NCBI GenBank assembly: GCA_002369515.1
Contig: DFFM01000030.1
Coordinates: 31,579 to 85,050, forward strand
Direction: 5' to 3'
Origin: Prevotella sp. UBA3776
Lineage (GTDB): Bacteria; Bacteroidota; Bacteroidia; Bacteroidales; Bacteroidaceae
Length of the DNA stretch: 53,472 nucleotides
The notes under the pieces: generated by a model
Databases searched by the model: none
The model's input: only the letters and a program-made list of their open reading frames with translations
Told to the model about the DNA's origin: nothing
In this document: piece after piece, positions 1 through 9,100 of the stretch
How positions within the stretch are numbered: position 1 is the first letter of the stretch
How the letters are laid out: each line of letters starts with the position of its first letter
Position numbers and translations under genes: made by a program

Positions 1-37
1 CGGGGCGATAGTTTTCGGGATGAATTCCTTTTTTCAT
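1..37 (-). CDS. rpmE2: 50S ribosomal protein L31 type B, 5' end only
   Basis: The reverse strand from position 37 opens with ATG and reads MKKGIHPENYRP, the characteristic N-terminus of the zinc-independent L31 type B protein of the large ribosomal subunit. The gene runs off the left edge, so only 12 codons are visible. A well-formed Bacteroidetes promoter lies upstream (-7 at 99-106, -33 at 126-129), which supports the start. The call rests on this short but distinctive peptide. Confidence 0.8.
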   Translation of the reverse strand, partial: MKKGIHPENYRP

Positions 38-98
38 TTTTGTTTAAAAATTGCTGTTATTAATGATAATGTTTGATGTCACAATACGTTACGGGCTG

Positions 99-129
99 CA
101 AAATTACAAAGAATTTCGCAGCCCGCCAA
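99..129 (-). promoter_or_regulatory. Promoter of rpmE2
   Basis: On the minus strand, TTGG at 126-129 is followed by 19 nt and then TAATTTTG at 99-106, matching the Bacteroidetes consensus TTTG/TTGG - N19-21 - TAnnTTTG. Transcription would start near 92-95 and leave a leader of about 55 nt before the ATG. The inverted repeat CGGGCTGC (92-99) / GCAGCCCG (118-125) overlaps the promoter; it is a possible operator or the end of the upstream transcript. Confidence 0.65.
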
Positions 130-147
130 ATATTTTTCAATTTATTT

Positions 148-2034
148 TCACTTGATCACCGTCGTGGAGCCTGTCTTGAGGGTGAAGTCGTCAATCAGGA
201 CGTCGGCACCGGGATTCTTGGAGTTCATGATGACAATGCAATAGACACCGTCGGCTGAGAGTTCGAACGTGTGGGTCACCTTCTGCCACTCGCCGGAAAG
301 GTCGTTCACGTAGTCACCATAGATGTAGCTGCCCACGGAACCGTCGCTCTTCACCTGCACGTAGCCCGGACGCACGGAACCACCGTTGCCCGTAGCGGCC
401 TTCACGTAGAATTCCATGGTGTAGTTGCCGGCCTTGAGTTGCAGTTCCTTGTAGCCGATGCGTTTGTTCGAGGCGGATGTTCCGCCCACCTTCACCGAGT
501 AGCTGCCGCCGTGGGCGTCGCTGCTCTTCGAAAGGGTGGCGTTGCCGGCTGTGGAAGTGGTCTTCCAGTTGTCGGGCGTGTCGCCGCTCCAAGCCTCGAA
601 GTTTCCGTTGTTGCCGCTGGTGGGCTCGGTGCTCGAACCACCGCCTTCGCCGCTTCCGCCACCTTCGCCGCTTCCACCTTCGCTCTTTCCGTTGAGCGAA
701 TAGAGGTAGCACTTGTTGGCCACGGTTTCGGGCGTGTTGCCACGGTAATTCATCAGCTTGCCATGAATGACCACTTCGTCGCCAACCTTGATGTCGGTTC
801 CAGACTCATATTTCTTGTTGCCCAAATACAGGAGGCGGTAGCAATAGAACTCAGCATCGGCTCCGTCGTCCTTGATGTAGAACGAGGCGTTGCCGTAGGT
901 GCCGCTCTCACCGTAGGTGCCCTTGTCGGCTATTCTGCTGATCTTGCCTTTCACATAGACTTCGTCGGTGGTGTCATAGGTGTCGTTGCTCGTCCATGTA
1001 AGGTTGGCCACGGCCGCACAGGCTGCTGCCACGTTGAACGGCTTAGCCAGTGTGCCGTCGCCTGAAGGCGAACCGGCTTCACCGCCGCCACCGCCACCGG
1101 AGCCGCCTTCGCTCTTGCCGTTGAGCGCGTAGAGATAAGCCTTGCCCGCAACGGTCTCGGGCGTGTTGCCGCGATAATTCATCAGCTGTCCGCACACAAC
1201 GACTTCGTCGCCGACCTTGATGTCAGTCTGTCCGGCCTCGAACTTCTTGTTGCCCAGATAGAGGACGCGGAAGCAGTAGAATTCGCCATTCTCCGTTCCG
1301 TCTTCCGAGATGTAGAACGAGGCGTTGCCATAGGTGCCGCCATCGGTGAAGGTACCCTTGTCTGCGATGCGTGAAATCTTACCTTTCACATATACCTCGC
1401 CAGTCGTGTCGTAGGTGTCGTTGCTCGTCCAGGTCAGATTGGCCACCGCTGCTGCTGCGCCTGCCGGATTGTACGGGTCGGCCTGCGTACCAGAACCCTT
1501 GGCTTCGCCCGATGGAGTTGAACTGCCGCCACCTTCGCTCTTTCCGTTGAGCGAGTAGAGGAAAGCCTTGTTCTGCTGGGTTTCGTAGGTGCCGTTGTAG
1601 TTGGTCACCTTTCCGCAGACAATCACCTCGTCGCCTTCCTTCAGCAGGTCGCCGCTGGTGTACTTCTTGTTGCCCAGATAGAGGCAACGGTAAACGAGGA
1701 ACTGCTGGGTAGAGCTGCCGTCCTCGGAAATGTAGAACTTGGCATTGCCATACTGGGTGGTGAAGTTCTCGTCGATGGATGCGACGACGCCCTTCACGTA
1801 GATGTCTTGTGCGCTTTCGGCTCCCGGCTCCAGCTTGCTGCAATACTCGTTGGCGGCTGCCGCATTGAACGGGTCTTCCAACGTGCCGCTGCCCTTGGGC
1901 TCAACTTTCTCTGTTTCGCCGCCGCCACCGCCGCCTTCTGTTGGCAGGTCGTAGGGAGCGGGAACATCCTCGCAACTGGTGAATGTCATGGCCGTCAGGG
2001 CCAGAACAAACAATGAATAAATAATCTTTTTCAT
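148..2034 (-). CDS. Surface lipoprotein with three OB-fold repeats and a C-terminal carbohydrate-binding-like domain
   Basis: A 628-aa protein with a lipoprotein signal (hydrophobic stretch, then FTSC with Cys21). It contains three near-identical modules of about 100 residues (roughly 45-160, 175-305 and 325-450). Each has the series VYVKG, YGNAxFYI, YLGNKK, VGDEVV and YLYSLNGKSEGG, the OB-fold nucleic-acid-binding-like domain annotated as DUF6359 in Bacteroidales. Gly/Ser/Glu linkers separate the modules. The last 150 residues start NGNFEAW and resemble a jelly-roll carbohydrate-binding or choice-of-anchor domain. The gene is the last of a minus-strand run with a DUF5689 lipoprotein and a TonB-dependent receptor, suggesting a ligand-capturing surface partner. 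The OB-folds suggest nucleic acid as ligand, but this is inference. Repeats 2 and 3 are very alike, pointing to recent duplication. Confidence 0.75.
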   Translation of the reverse strand: MKKIIYSLFVLALTAMTFTSCEDVPAPYDLPTEGGGGGGETEKVEPKGSGTLEDPFNAAAANEYCSKLEPGAESAQDIYVKGVVASIDENFTTQYGNAKFYISEDGSSTQQFLVYRCLYLGNKKYTSGDLLKEGDEVIVCGKVTNYNGTYETQQNKAFLYSLNGKSEGGGSSTPSGEAKGSGTQADPYNPAGAAAAVANLTWTSNDTYDTTGEVYVKGKISRIADKGTFTDGGTYGNASFYISEDGTENGEFYCFRVLYLGNKKFEAGQTDIKVGDEVVVCGQLMNYRGNTPETVAGKAYLYALNGKSEGGSGGGGGGEAGSPSGDGTLAKPFNVAAACAAVANLTWTSNDTYDTTDEVYVKGKISRIADKGTYGESGTYGNASFYIKDDGADAEFYCYRLLYLGNKKYESGTDIKVGDEVVIHGKLMNYRGNTPETVANKCYLYSLNGKSEGGSGEGGGSGEGGGSSTEPTSGNNGNFEAWSGDTPDNWKTTSTAGNATLSKSSDAHGGSYSVKVGGTSASNKRIGYKELQLKAGNYTMEFYVKAATGNGGSVRPGYVQVKSDGSVGSYIYGDYVNDLSGEWQKVTHTFELSADGVYCIVIMNSKNPGADVLIDDFTLKTGSTTVIK

Positions 2035-2087
2035 ATTCTTATTTCTTTATTTTGTTTCCAAATAATTCAATTATATATATCCTACTA

Positions 2088-3323
2088 TTATTCAATAGAC
2101 ATTATTTTGCTTCCAGATGTAAACTCTATCGTTGAGCCGCCATAGAGCACTAGCTTTCCTGCAATTGTCACTTTCTTGCCCAAAGCTAACATGTCCTTGG
2201 TATCTTCTGTGAACTTATCACCATTGAGATAGTAGCCACGGTAAATTTCCAACTGTTTGGCATCTGTGCCGTCATCGGAAATAAAATAGGTGGCGTTGCC
2301 ATACTTGCCCGTATCTACCTCGTTGACTTGTGAGATAATACCCTTTACATAGACTTCGGCAGTTGGGTCGTTGTTGCCGCTTTCTACAAGTGCCAGTGCA
2401 CGTTCAACATTGAAAGGCTCTTCTGCTGTGCCCTGTCCTGTCCCAGGAAGATCGTTGACAGAGAATGTCTGTGCAGGCTGTACGTCATCAAGGGTGCGCA
2501 GCAAAATCTGCCACGTGTTGCGGTAGCGGGTGAAGATGCCCGTTATGTCGAGCGCCTCGGTGGGCATGACCTGGTTGGCAAAGTCGGCGTAGGTGCTTGT
2601 GCGCAACACCAGGCTACTGCTGCTGATGTTCTTGAAGGCTCGGTTGGCGCAGTTGGCCGTCAGCGCCACGCTGCCGTCGTCGGGGGCATAGACGCGCTTG
2701 CCGTTGGCATCCTTGAGCACCACGTTCTTGATAGTCATCAGCTTGCCGCAGTTGGCGGCCAGATAGTTGGCGTCGGTGAGTTTCGACTGGTCAAACACTT
2801 CGGGTTCCACCTTCGACGCGTCGGGGCGTCCGATGAGCTTGTAGTGCGAATCCCACATGTAGCGGCTCATGCGCCCGATGGACTGTGCGCCGGTTTTCGA
2901 GTTGGTATAGATGCCGCCGATTTCCAGCTGCTGGCCGTAACCGCCAATCATGAGTCCTTTCAGCGAGATGAGCACTTCCTGGCCAACGGGCAAATAGCCG
3001 TAGAGGCCGCCCTGGTTGATGCACACGAGCAGGGCTCCGGTGGCATCTTGCAGCGAAATCTCGTTGTAGATGTTGCCGCCCACGTCGTTGCCCGTCACCA
3101 CACCCTTGATCTGGATGTCCTCGGTGACTTCGGTCATGGTGCTGTTGTTGATGTAGGAGGCATATTTCACTTTCAGCTGAGCAATGGTCAGGAGGTTGCT
3201 CTCCGTCAGCTCGTTGTTGCCATACGGCGAATTGCTCAGGTCGGGCTCTGCAAATCCGTCACCCATACAAGATGCGAAAAGTGTGCAGGCCAGTGCAAAG
3301 ATGATATATTTCAGGTCTTTCAT
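2088..3323 (-). CDS. DUF5689-type lipoprotein with C-terminal OB-fold module
   Basis: A 411-aa lipoprotein (signal peptide ending FASC, Cys19). The N-terminal two thirds match the DUF5689 pattern: LTIAQLK, then IQIKGVVTGND, LLVCINQ, VGQEVLISLKG. The C-terminal 110 residues repeat the module of the neighbouring lipoprotein (EVYVKGIISQV, YGNATYFISDDG, LYGG). It lies 14 bp downstream of the TonB-dependent receptor gene and 53 bp upstream of the triple-OB lipoprotein gene, so the three are probably cotranscribed. Members of this family are usually surface lipoproteins found beside TonB-dependent receptors in Bacteroidetes; the ligand is unknown. The shared module suggests the two lipoproteins bind the same kind of substrate. 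Confidence 0.75.
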   Translation of the reverse strand: MKDLKYIIFALACTLFASCMGDGFAEPDLSNSPYGNNELTESNLLTIAQLKVKYASYINNSTMTEVTEDIQIKGVVTGNDVGGNIYNEISLQDATGALLVCINQGGLYGYLPVGQEVLISLKGLMIGGYGQQLEIGGIYTNSKTGAQSIGRMSRYMWDSHYKLIGRPDASKVEPEVFDQSKLTDANYLAANCGKLMTIKNVVLKDANGKRVYAPDDGSVALTANCANRAFKNISSSSLVLRTSTYADFANQVMPTEALDITGIFTRYRNTWQILLRTLDDVQPAQTFSVNDLPGTGQGTAEEPFNVERALALVESGNNDPTAEVYVKGIISQVNEVDTGKYGNATYFISDDGTDAKQLEIYRGYYLNGDKFTEDTKDMLALGKKVTIAGKLVLYGGSTIEFTSGSKIMSIE

Positions 3324-3337
3324 ATCGGTATGGTTTT

Positions 3338-5905
3338 TTAGAATTTGTAAGCGATGTTCAGCATTCCGTTGATTCCGAAAATGTAGTATTTCTTAGGGTT
3401 CTGCGTGAATTTATAGACGCGTGTGTTGTTCAGCGTGGTGTTGCCTTCTGAATCGGTCTTCACGGTGTAGTCGCTACGGCTCTGCTCGTAGCCGCCGGTC
3501 ACGATTTTGCGGTTGTTCAGAATGTTGGTCACCATGAAGTTGATGCTCACCGACTTGCCGCGCTTCAGCCGCAGGCTTCGGCCAATGCTTCCGTCGAGCA
3601 TGAATCCGCCTCTGCCCTTCGTCTGCTCGGGCACGATGAAGTTGCCCTCGTTATCTACGTTGCCCATCGTGGTGAGCGTGCCCTGGTAGCGGTAGCTGGG
3701 CGAGTAGGAGAGGTAGATGCGGTCGTAGTAGTTGCCCTTGAGGTCGATGAACCATCCGCCCGAGTGGTAGTCGAGGATGATGCTTCCTGCGGTGAGCGGT
3801 GTGCCGGCCTCGCGCATGTTCTTGTTCATCACGATGTCGTCGGTGTAGGTGCGCTTGGTAGAGCTCATGTATCTCACGTTGGCGTTGTTGGCATAGCGAC
3901 CTTCGCTCCATGTTCCGATGGCCTTGACGTTGAACGAGGGGGAAACCTTGAAGTTCATGCCCAGCTCCACGCCGTAGTATTCTTTCTTGATGCCGGTCAT
4001 GGACACGTAGGAGAACGAGTTGATGTCGTCGAAGTAGAAGTTCTGCCATTCGGTGGCATGGTCAATCTTGCTGTAGTAGGCGCTCAGGTTGGCGTGGAGC
4101 CAAGAGGTTTCGAACTGGTAGCCAAACTCCGAACTGAACACGCGCTCGTTCTTGAGGTTGCTCACGAAGTCGTTGTTCATCTCGGGCGAAACGAACGCCG
4201 TGGTGGCCAGCGGCGCGCGCCACTCGTAGCCTGCACCCAGCAGCACGGTGTTGCCCTTGCCCAAGGTGTAGGTGAAGCCAAACTTGCCTCCACCCTCCAT
4301 GAACTTGGCCGTGCCGCTCTTGCCGTAGGAGTTCTCGGCAAACATACCGTTGCGCATGTTGCCCTTGCGGTACATGTCGGTGCCACCCCACTTGCCGGCC
4401 ACCATGAGGTGCAAGCGTCCGGTGGTGAGGGTGTAGTTGCTCCAGAGGAGGCCCTTGTGTACGTTGATGTCGTAGTCGTAGCCAAACTTGTCGCCCTCGT
4501 AGATGAGCTTGCCCATGCGGTTGGGGCCCATGGTGTTGAGGTCGTACTGCACGAAGTCGTTGTCCAAGGCGTATGTTCCCAGCGCGTAGGAATTGATGTT
4601 GTGGAACGATTTGCCTCCCAGCAGGTCCTCCATGGTTTGGTAGTGTTTTCCCTTGTTGGCTCCCAGGTTGAATCCTACGTTCCACTGCTGGCTCTTGCTC
4701 AGGTGGGCCACGAGTGTTGACGACAGGTTGAATGTGAGGTTGTCATTGTGCTTGGCCTGTACGTAGTAGAGGGCGTCGTTGCCAACCTGTCCGGCGTGTG
4801 TGTTGGCCCAGTAGAGGCGGTCCCAGTTGATTTGCCGGTTGGCTTTCGAGGCCAGCCAGAAGTTGTAGGAGTTGTTCCAGTCGGCCAGCGAGTTGGCGCT
4901 GCGGTTGAATGCGTCGTCGGCGTCCCACACGTCGTAGTAGCTGCTGGGCAGGTTCTTCCAGTAGTCGGGCTGTGGGTTTTCGGCGTTGTTGTAGTTGAGT
5001 TTTGTGCTCTTGTACATGGAGTACTTGCCGAAGAGGGTGGTGGTGAGCTTCATGTCGTCGCTGATGTCCCAGTCCCATGTTGCGATGGCCGACGGTGCAA
5101 AGTCGTTGACGACGCGCGAGTTGCGCTTCTTGCCGTTCTGGTAGCCCCAGTAGGGGTTGTAGTAGTAGTCGTTGGCCAGCCAGTAGGCTTCGTCGGTCGA
5201 TGCGCCCTGCGTGGAGCGTTCGGTGGGGTTGCCCCATGTGGAAAGGGCGATGGAGTGTCCGTTGGCCCATTTCTTCTGCACTCCGAAGAAGTAGGAGAGG
5301 GCGTTGTAGAACGTACCTTCCACGTATCCCTGGTTGGCCCATCGGTAGGTGATGTTGGCCGCAATGGCCCATCCCTTGCTGTTGAATCCGCTGGCATAGG
5401 TGTACATGCCGCGCAGGGTGTAGTTGCGGTTGGCCGCGCTGAGCGTGATGCGCTGTCCGGCCGCCATGTTTCCGGCGCGGAAGTCGTAGTTGTTGCTTCC
5501 ACCCATGTTCGAGACGGCGAAGTTGTTGCTTTCGAAGGGCAGTGCAAAGTCCACGTTTCGCGTCTGCTGGTTGAGTCCGCCCACGAGAGAATAGCGGAAC
5601 TGCCCCGACTCCATGTCGTTCATGGGCGTTCCGTTGATGAAGACATCGTTGTACTTCTGGTTGAAGGCACGATATCTGAAACGAACAGGCGAGAACAGGT
5701 ATCCCACCTCACTGGCGTAAACATTGGAGTTAGAGTTCAGGATGGTGACGTTTTGTGTCATGTCGTCGTCTTCTCCCAGCTGCGCCTCCGTAAACGTGAA
5801 AGCCGATTCGTTGTTGGCCTTTTGCTCCTCTGTCTCGGTGGTTTGTGCAAAGACAAACGGCGAGTAACAAAGGGCTATCACTGCTAATTTCAGCTTTTTC
5901 TGCAT
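3338..5905 (-). CDS. TonB-dependent receptor-like outer-membrane protein
   Basis: An 855-aa protein with a cleavable signal peptide (SPFVFAQ). A plug-like section follows at about 50-170 (EVGYLFSPVRFRYRAFNQ, VFINGTPMND, RNVDFALPF). The rest is a long series of alternating aromatic beta-strands ending in Phe (MLNIAYKF), as expected for a 22-stranded outer-membrane barrel. There is no N-terminal carboxypeptidase-like extension, so it is not a typical SusC. Large periplasm-to-surface loops rich in Asn, Tyr and Trp suggest binding of a bulky substrate. It leads the lipoprotein pair downstream. Together with the secreted nuclease-like gene at 7997 and uridine kinase at 6640, it may take up nucleic-acid products, but the substrate is inferred only. 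Confidence 0.8.
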   Translation of the reverse strand: MQKKLKLAVIALCYSPFVFAQTTETEEQKANNESAFTFTEAQLGEDDDMTQNVTILNSNSNVYASEVGYLFSPVRFRYRAFNQKYNDVFINGTPMNDMESGQFRYSLVGGLNQQTRNVDFALPFESNNFAVSNMGGSNNYDFRAGNMAAGQRITLSAANRNYTLRGMYTYASGFNSKGWAIAANITYRWANQGYVEGTFYNALSYFFGVQKKWANGHSIALSTWGNPTERSTQGASTDEAYWLANDYYYNPYWGYQNGKKRNSRVVNDFAPSAIATWDWDISDDMKLTTTLFGKYSMYKSTKLNYNNAENPQPDYWKNLPSSYYDVWDADDAFNRSANSLADWNNSYNFWLASKANRQINWDRLYWANTHAGQVGNDALYYVQAKHNDNLTFNLSSTLVAHLSKSQQWNVGFNLGANKGKHYQTMEDLLGGKSFHNINSYALGTYALDNDFVQYDLNTMGPNRMGKLIYEGDKFGYDYDINVHKGLLWSNYTLTTGRLHLMVAGKWGGTDMYRKGNMRNGMFAENSYGKSGTAKFMEGGGKFGFTYTLGKGNTVLLGAGYEWRAPLATTAFVSPEMNNDFVSNLKNERVFSSEFGYQFETSWLHANLSAYYSKIDHATEWQNFYFDDINSFSYVSMTGIKKEYYGVELGMNFKVSPSFNVKAIGTWSEGRYANNANVRYMSSTKRTYTDDIVMNKNMREAGTPLTAGSIILDYHSGGWFIDLKGNYYDRIYLSYSPSYRYQGTLTTMGNVDNEGNFIVPEQTKGRGGFMLDGSIGRSLRLKRGKSVSINFMVTNILNNRKIVTGGYEQSRSDYTVKTDSEGNTTLNNTRVYKFTQNPKKYYIFGINGMLNIAYKF

Positions 5906-5977
5906 AGTAAAAGTTTTAATTATTTTGTTTTGTCTTTTCTTTCTTCATTTCTCCTTTTTCCCGGCTGGGCGGTTTGC

Positions 5978-6643
5978 TCATTCGGCTGAGGCGTTGTCCT
6001 CGATGGCCTGTTGCTGGCCGATGCGTCCGCCGTCGGGTGTGGGCTGCTGTTGCCGGCTGCGTCGCTGTTCGCGCTCAAGGCGTCGGCGCACGGTGAATAT
6101 CTTTATGGCGTTGGCCACCTCGGCCACTCCGTAGAGAATCATGAACAGGCCGATGATGACCAGCGGGGCACTGGCTATCCAGATGGGTTTCACCAGAATG
6201 ACGATGCCTGCCAGCAGAATGACGCACGGCGCGAGCCAGAAACCCGTGCTCACGGGCGCGAAGCGCCGCAGGTTGGTGAGTGCTGCCAGTTGGTTGATGG
6301 CTCCCAGGATGAGTATGGCGGCCATGAAATAGAGCAGCCACTTGACGAAGGTGTCGGGCATGAGCGCGAGGATGAATCCCAGCAGCACACTTCCGATGCC
6401 GACGATGGGGAAGGGGGGCGTACGGCTGACGATGAGCCTTCCTTCGGCGTCGTAAACTTCCACCTCGCTCGGGTTGCGCTTGGCGCTCCAGTAGGCCACT
6501 ATCGAGATGATGCCCGACAGCAGGAACAGCCCGCCAATGCAGATGGTGAGCCACGTCACTGTTTGCTCGCGATACTTGATGAGCAGTACACCTATTATAA
6601 TAGTACACAGTGCGCGCAGGAGCGAGCCTTGCATCATTCTCAT
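5978..6643 (-). CDS. DUF308/HdeD-family membrane protein
   Basis: A 221-aa integral membrane protein. The pattern is about six hydrophobic segments: LCTIIIGVLLI, WLTICIGGLFLLSG, IVGIGSVLLGFILAL, LLYFMAAILIL, WLAPCVILLAGIVILV and PLVIIGLFMILYG. This is the DUF308 arrangement of short-loop helices found in HdeD-like acid-resistance proteins. A basic cytoplasmic tail (RRRLEREQRRSRQQQ) closes the protein. The start ATG overlaps the stop of the uridine kinase gene by 4 bp, indicating translational coupling. Its specific role is unknown. Confidence 0.75.
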   Translation of the reverse strand: MRMMQGSLLRALCTIIIGVLLIKYREQTVTWLTICIGGLFLLSGIISIVAYWSAKRNPSEVEVYDAEGRLIVSRTPPFPIVGIGSVLLGFILALMPDTFVKWLLYFMAAILILGAINQLAALTNLRRFAPVSTGFWLAPCVILLAGIVILVKPIWIASAPLVIIGLFMILYGVAEVANAIKIFTVRRRLEREQRRSRQQQPTPDGGRIGQQQAIEDNASAE

Positions 6644-7275
6644 TTCTTGTCCTCCACGGGCACCAGGCCCTCAATGTATCTGCAAAGTATGCCGATGCCC
6701 TTGAGGTTCTCGCCTCCTTGCGGGATGATGAGGTCGGCATACTTCTTGGTGGGTTCGATGAACTGTTCGTGCATGGGTTTGAGCACGTCGAGATAGCGTT
6801 TGATGACCATGTCCACGGTTCGTCCGCGCTCCACCACGTCGCGCTGGATGTTGCGTATGAGCCGTTCGTCGGAGTCGGTGTCAACGAATATCTTCAGGTC
6901 CATCATGTCGCGCAGTTTCTTGTTGATGAGCGTCATGATGCCCTCGATGATGATGACGGGCTTGGGCTCCACGTGTACCGTTTCGGGCAGTCGGTTGGAG
7001 AGTATGTACGAGTAGGTGGGCTGTTCGATGGCTTCTCCGCTGCGCAGTTGGTTGATTTGCTTGATGAGCAGCTTCCAGTCGAATGCGTCGGGATGGTCGA
7101 AGTTGATGGCCCGTCGTTCCTCGTCGGTCATGTGGGTCGTGTCGTTGTAGTATGAGTCGAGGGGCACCACGGCCACGTAGTGTGGAGGCAAGGCCTTGAC
7201 TATTTTTCTCACGACGGTGGTTTTTCCCGAACCTGTTCCGCCGGCTATTCCGATGATGGTCATGTCGTTTTTCAT
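6640..7275 (-). CDS. udk: Uridine kinase
   Basis: This 211-aa cytoplasmic enzyme phosphorylates uridine and cytidine to UMP and CMP in pyrimidine salvage. A P-loop GGTGSGKTT lies at residues 10-18, followed by PLDSYYND, the conserved NFDHPDAFD, the YSYILSNR region and IIIEGIMTL. The lid segment is RNIQRDVVERGR. Length matches bacterial Udk (about 205-215 aa). The start ATG is fixed by the usual N-terminus just before the P-loop. It is translationally coupled to the DUF308 gene. The genomic association with a secreted nuclease-like protein fits nucleoside salvage. Confidence 0.95.
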   Translation of the reverse strand: MKNDMTIIGIAGGTGSGKTTVVRKIVKALPPHYVAVVPLDSYYNDTTHMTDEERRAINFDHPDAFDWKLLIKQINQLRSGEAIEQPTYSYILSNRLPETVHVEPKPVIIIEGIMTLINKKLRDMMDLKIFVDTDSDERLIRNIQRDVVERGRTVDMVIKRYLDVLKPMHEQFIEPTKKYADLIIPQGGENLKGIGILCRYIEGLVPVEDKK

Positions 7276-7389
7276 GAATGGCTGTGATTGAGAGATTGTT
7301 TTCTGTTGTATTTTTGTTTTTTCCGTTTTTTCGTCTTTACCGCTTTTCCTGGATGCTTTCGCTTTTCCGGACGCTCTGTTTCTCGCCGT

Positions 7390-7968
7390 TCATTCCAACT
7401 CGGCGAGCAGGGCGCGGTAGAATTCGGCCTTTCGCTCTATCTTCATGGGGTAGGCTCTCGACGAACTGGGCATTCGGTAGAGGCGTACGGGGCGGTCGGC
7501 TATGGTGAAGTCGGTGTGGCTTCCCACCTTGGGGCTCCTGATGCCGAAGTGCTCGCAGAGGAGTCCGGTGGCCTTTTCGCCGGTGGTGACGATGGCGCGG
7601 CACTGGGGTATGCGTTCCAGCAGCGCGTCCATGTCGGTCGGCTCCACCACTTGCAGGTCTTTGTCAGCGGCTGTGTTGCGCGTTCGGCAGACGGCGGTGG
7701 CAGTGTCGTAGATGCCTATTCGCTTTTCGTTGAGCATCGCCATGATGTCGGCCTGGCGGAATGTCTTGTGCTCCTTGTCAACAAAGTGGTCTTTGTCTTC
7801 GTGGAGCAGCAGCCCCCAAATGCGCCACATGTCGTTGGTGAAGTTGGGATAGAAGAAATCCATGCACCAACGTTTCCTTGCGGGCGGAAAACTGCCCAGC
7901 ATGAGCAGCTGTGTGCCTTCGGGCAGAAAAGGCTCCAGCGGGTGGCGCTCAATCGTCAGATCGTCCAA
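7390..7968 (-). CDS. Uracil-DNA-glycosylase-family protein
   Basis: A 192-aa protein of the UDG superfamily (MUG-like group). It has the N-terminal motif LMLGSFPPA (about residues 23-31), which corresponds to the water-activating GxxP(G/S) motif. The C-terminal MPSSSRAYP aligns with the DNA-intercalation loop motif. Between them are the substrate-pocket residues FYPNFTNDMWRIWG. It probably removes uracil or a related damaged base from DNA, or has a diverged function. It lies 28 bp downstream of the endonuclease/exonuclease/phosphatase gene, so cotranscription is likely. Confidence 0.75.
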   Translation of the reverse strand: MDDLTIERHPLEPFLPEGTQLLMLGSFPPARKRWCMDFFYPNFTNDMWRIWGLLLHEDKDHFVDKEHKTFRQADIMAMLNEKRIGIYDTATAVCRTRNTAADKDLQVVEPTDMDALLERIPQCRAIVTTGEKATGLLCEHFGIRSPKVGSHTDFTIADRPVRLYRMPSSSRAYPMKIERKAEFYRALLAELE

Positions 7969-7996
7969 TGTACGGTGGTCAATGGATAAATTGTCC

Positions 7997-9040
7997 TCAC
8001 TTTTGCTCCTTCACCAGATACACCACCACGGGCAGGTGGTCGCTGTAGCCGTCGAGCCACACGCCGCCGGCGGTGGTTCGCTTGGGGTTGCCTTTGTATT
8101 TGCCCTCGGTTTGGAACAGATAGTCGCGGTTGAAGACTTGACACTTCAGGTAAGTCAGCTTCTCGTAGTTGCGTTTGCCTTCGCGGTCGAGCACGTTGGG
8201 TGTCATCACCACCTGGTCGAAGAGGTTCCACGAACCGTCGTATCTCAGCGTTCCCGTTCCGCTCTTGAGGATGTTCCACCAAGGGTTGAACATTTCGCCG
8301 TCCTTCACTTTCTTCAGGTCGGGCTTGGCTCCCAGTTCCTCGCTCATGCTTCGGTTCATGGGGTCGTCGTTCATGTCGCCCATGACGAAAACCTTGCGTT
8401 CGGGGTTGGCGCGCAGCAGCGAGTCTTTGATGACGCGCACCTGTCGGCCTGCCGACTCGCGGTAGAACGAACCGCTGAAGCGGCTGGGCCAGTGGCACAC
8501 AATGGCCGTGACGGGCTCGCCCGCCATCGTTCCGCTCACCTCGAGGAATCCGCGCGTAAGGAATCCGCTGTCTGCCTCCAGCTCCTGCACGTAGGGATGG
8601 AGCACCACGGTGTCGGGCTTGAACTGCATGGGGTCGTAGAGCAAGGCGCAGTCAACGCCTCGGCGGTCGGGCCCCTCGATGTGTGCAAACTGGTAGCCAA
8701 TCTTTTTCAGGGGCTCCTGATTGATGAGGTCGGTCAGCGCGCGCGCGTTTTCCACCTCTGAGAGTCCAATGATGGCGCAGTGCAGATTGTTGCCCATGTC
8801 GCTGCCCATCTCCGAGAGCACGCGAGCCATGTTGCGCAGTTTCTTGGTGTATTTCAGTTCGTTCCACCCGTAGGAACCGCCCGGCAGGAACTCGTAGTCG
8901 TTCTTGCCCTCGTCGTGGCAGGTGTCAAAGAGGTTCTCCTGGTTGTAGAACCCTACACCATAGACAGAAAATTTTTTCTGGGCTGAGGCGGTCATTCCAA
9001 GAAGCAGGAAAACAACCGCAAAAAGGATATGTTTTTTCAT
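7997..9040 (-). CDS. Secreted endonuclease/exonuclease/phosphatase-family protein
   Basis: A 347-aa protein with a signal peptide (MKKHILFAVVFLLLG to SAQ). It carries the full EEP metal-dependent phosphohydrolase set: NQENLFD, the metal-binding Glu in GLSEVEN, HWPSR, the GDMNDDP motif and the terminal SDHLPV. The fold is that of DNase I-like nucleases and phosphatases, and export suggests action in the periplasm or outside. The start at 9040 was chosen because the signal peptide begins there; an open frame extends 10 codons upstream but lies inside the promoter (-7 at 9060-9067). With the OB-fold lipoproteins and the TonB receptor it may degrade extracellular nucleic acid. A lipid or sugar phosphodiester substrate remains possible. 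Confidence 0.85.
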   Translation of the reverse strand: MKKHILFAVVFLLLGMTASAQKKFSVYGVGFYNQENLFDTCHDEGKNDYEFLPGGSYGWNELKYTKKLRNMARVLSEMGSDMGNNLHCAIIGLSEVENARALTDLINQEPLKKIGYQFAHIEGPDRRGVDCALLYDPMQFKPDTVVLHPYVQELEADSGFLTRGFLEVSGTMAGEPVTAIVCHWPSRFSGSFYRESAGRQVRVIKDSLLRANPERKVFVMGDMNDDPMNRSMSEELGAKPDLKKVKDGEMFNPWWNILKSGTGTLRYDGSWNLFDQVVMTPNVLDREGKRNYEKLTYLKCQVFNRDYLFQTEGKYKGNPKRTTAGGVWLDGYSDHLPVVVYLVKEQK

Positions 9041-9059
9041 ATAGATTATATTTTGAGTA

Positions 9060-9090
9060 CAAAAATACAAATTTCATCTGACATTACCAA
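9060..9090 (-). promoter_or_regulatory. Promoter of the EEP-family gene
   Basis: On the minus strand TTGG (9087-9090), a 19-nt spacer and TATTTTTG (9060-9067) form a consensus Bacteroidetes promoter. The start point would lie about 15 nt upstream of the ATG at 9040. It is back-to-back with the plus-strand promoter at 9101-9108, so the two transcripts could compete for polymerase. Confidence 0.65.
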
Positions 9091-9100
9091 TTTTTTTGGC

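Noticed and set aside
3764..5887. Two long open frames antisense to the TonB-dependent receptor
   Set aside because: Val/Gly-rich shadow frames without a start region or motifs.
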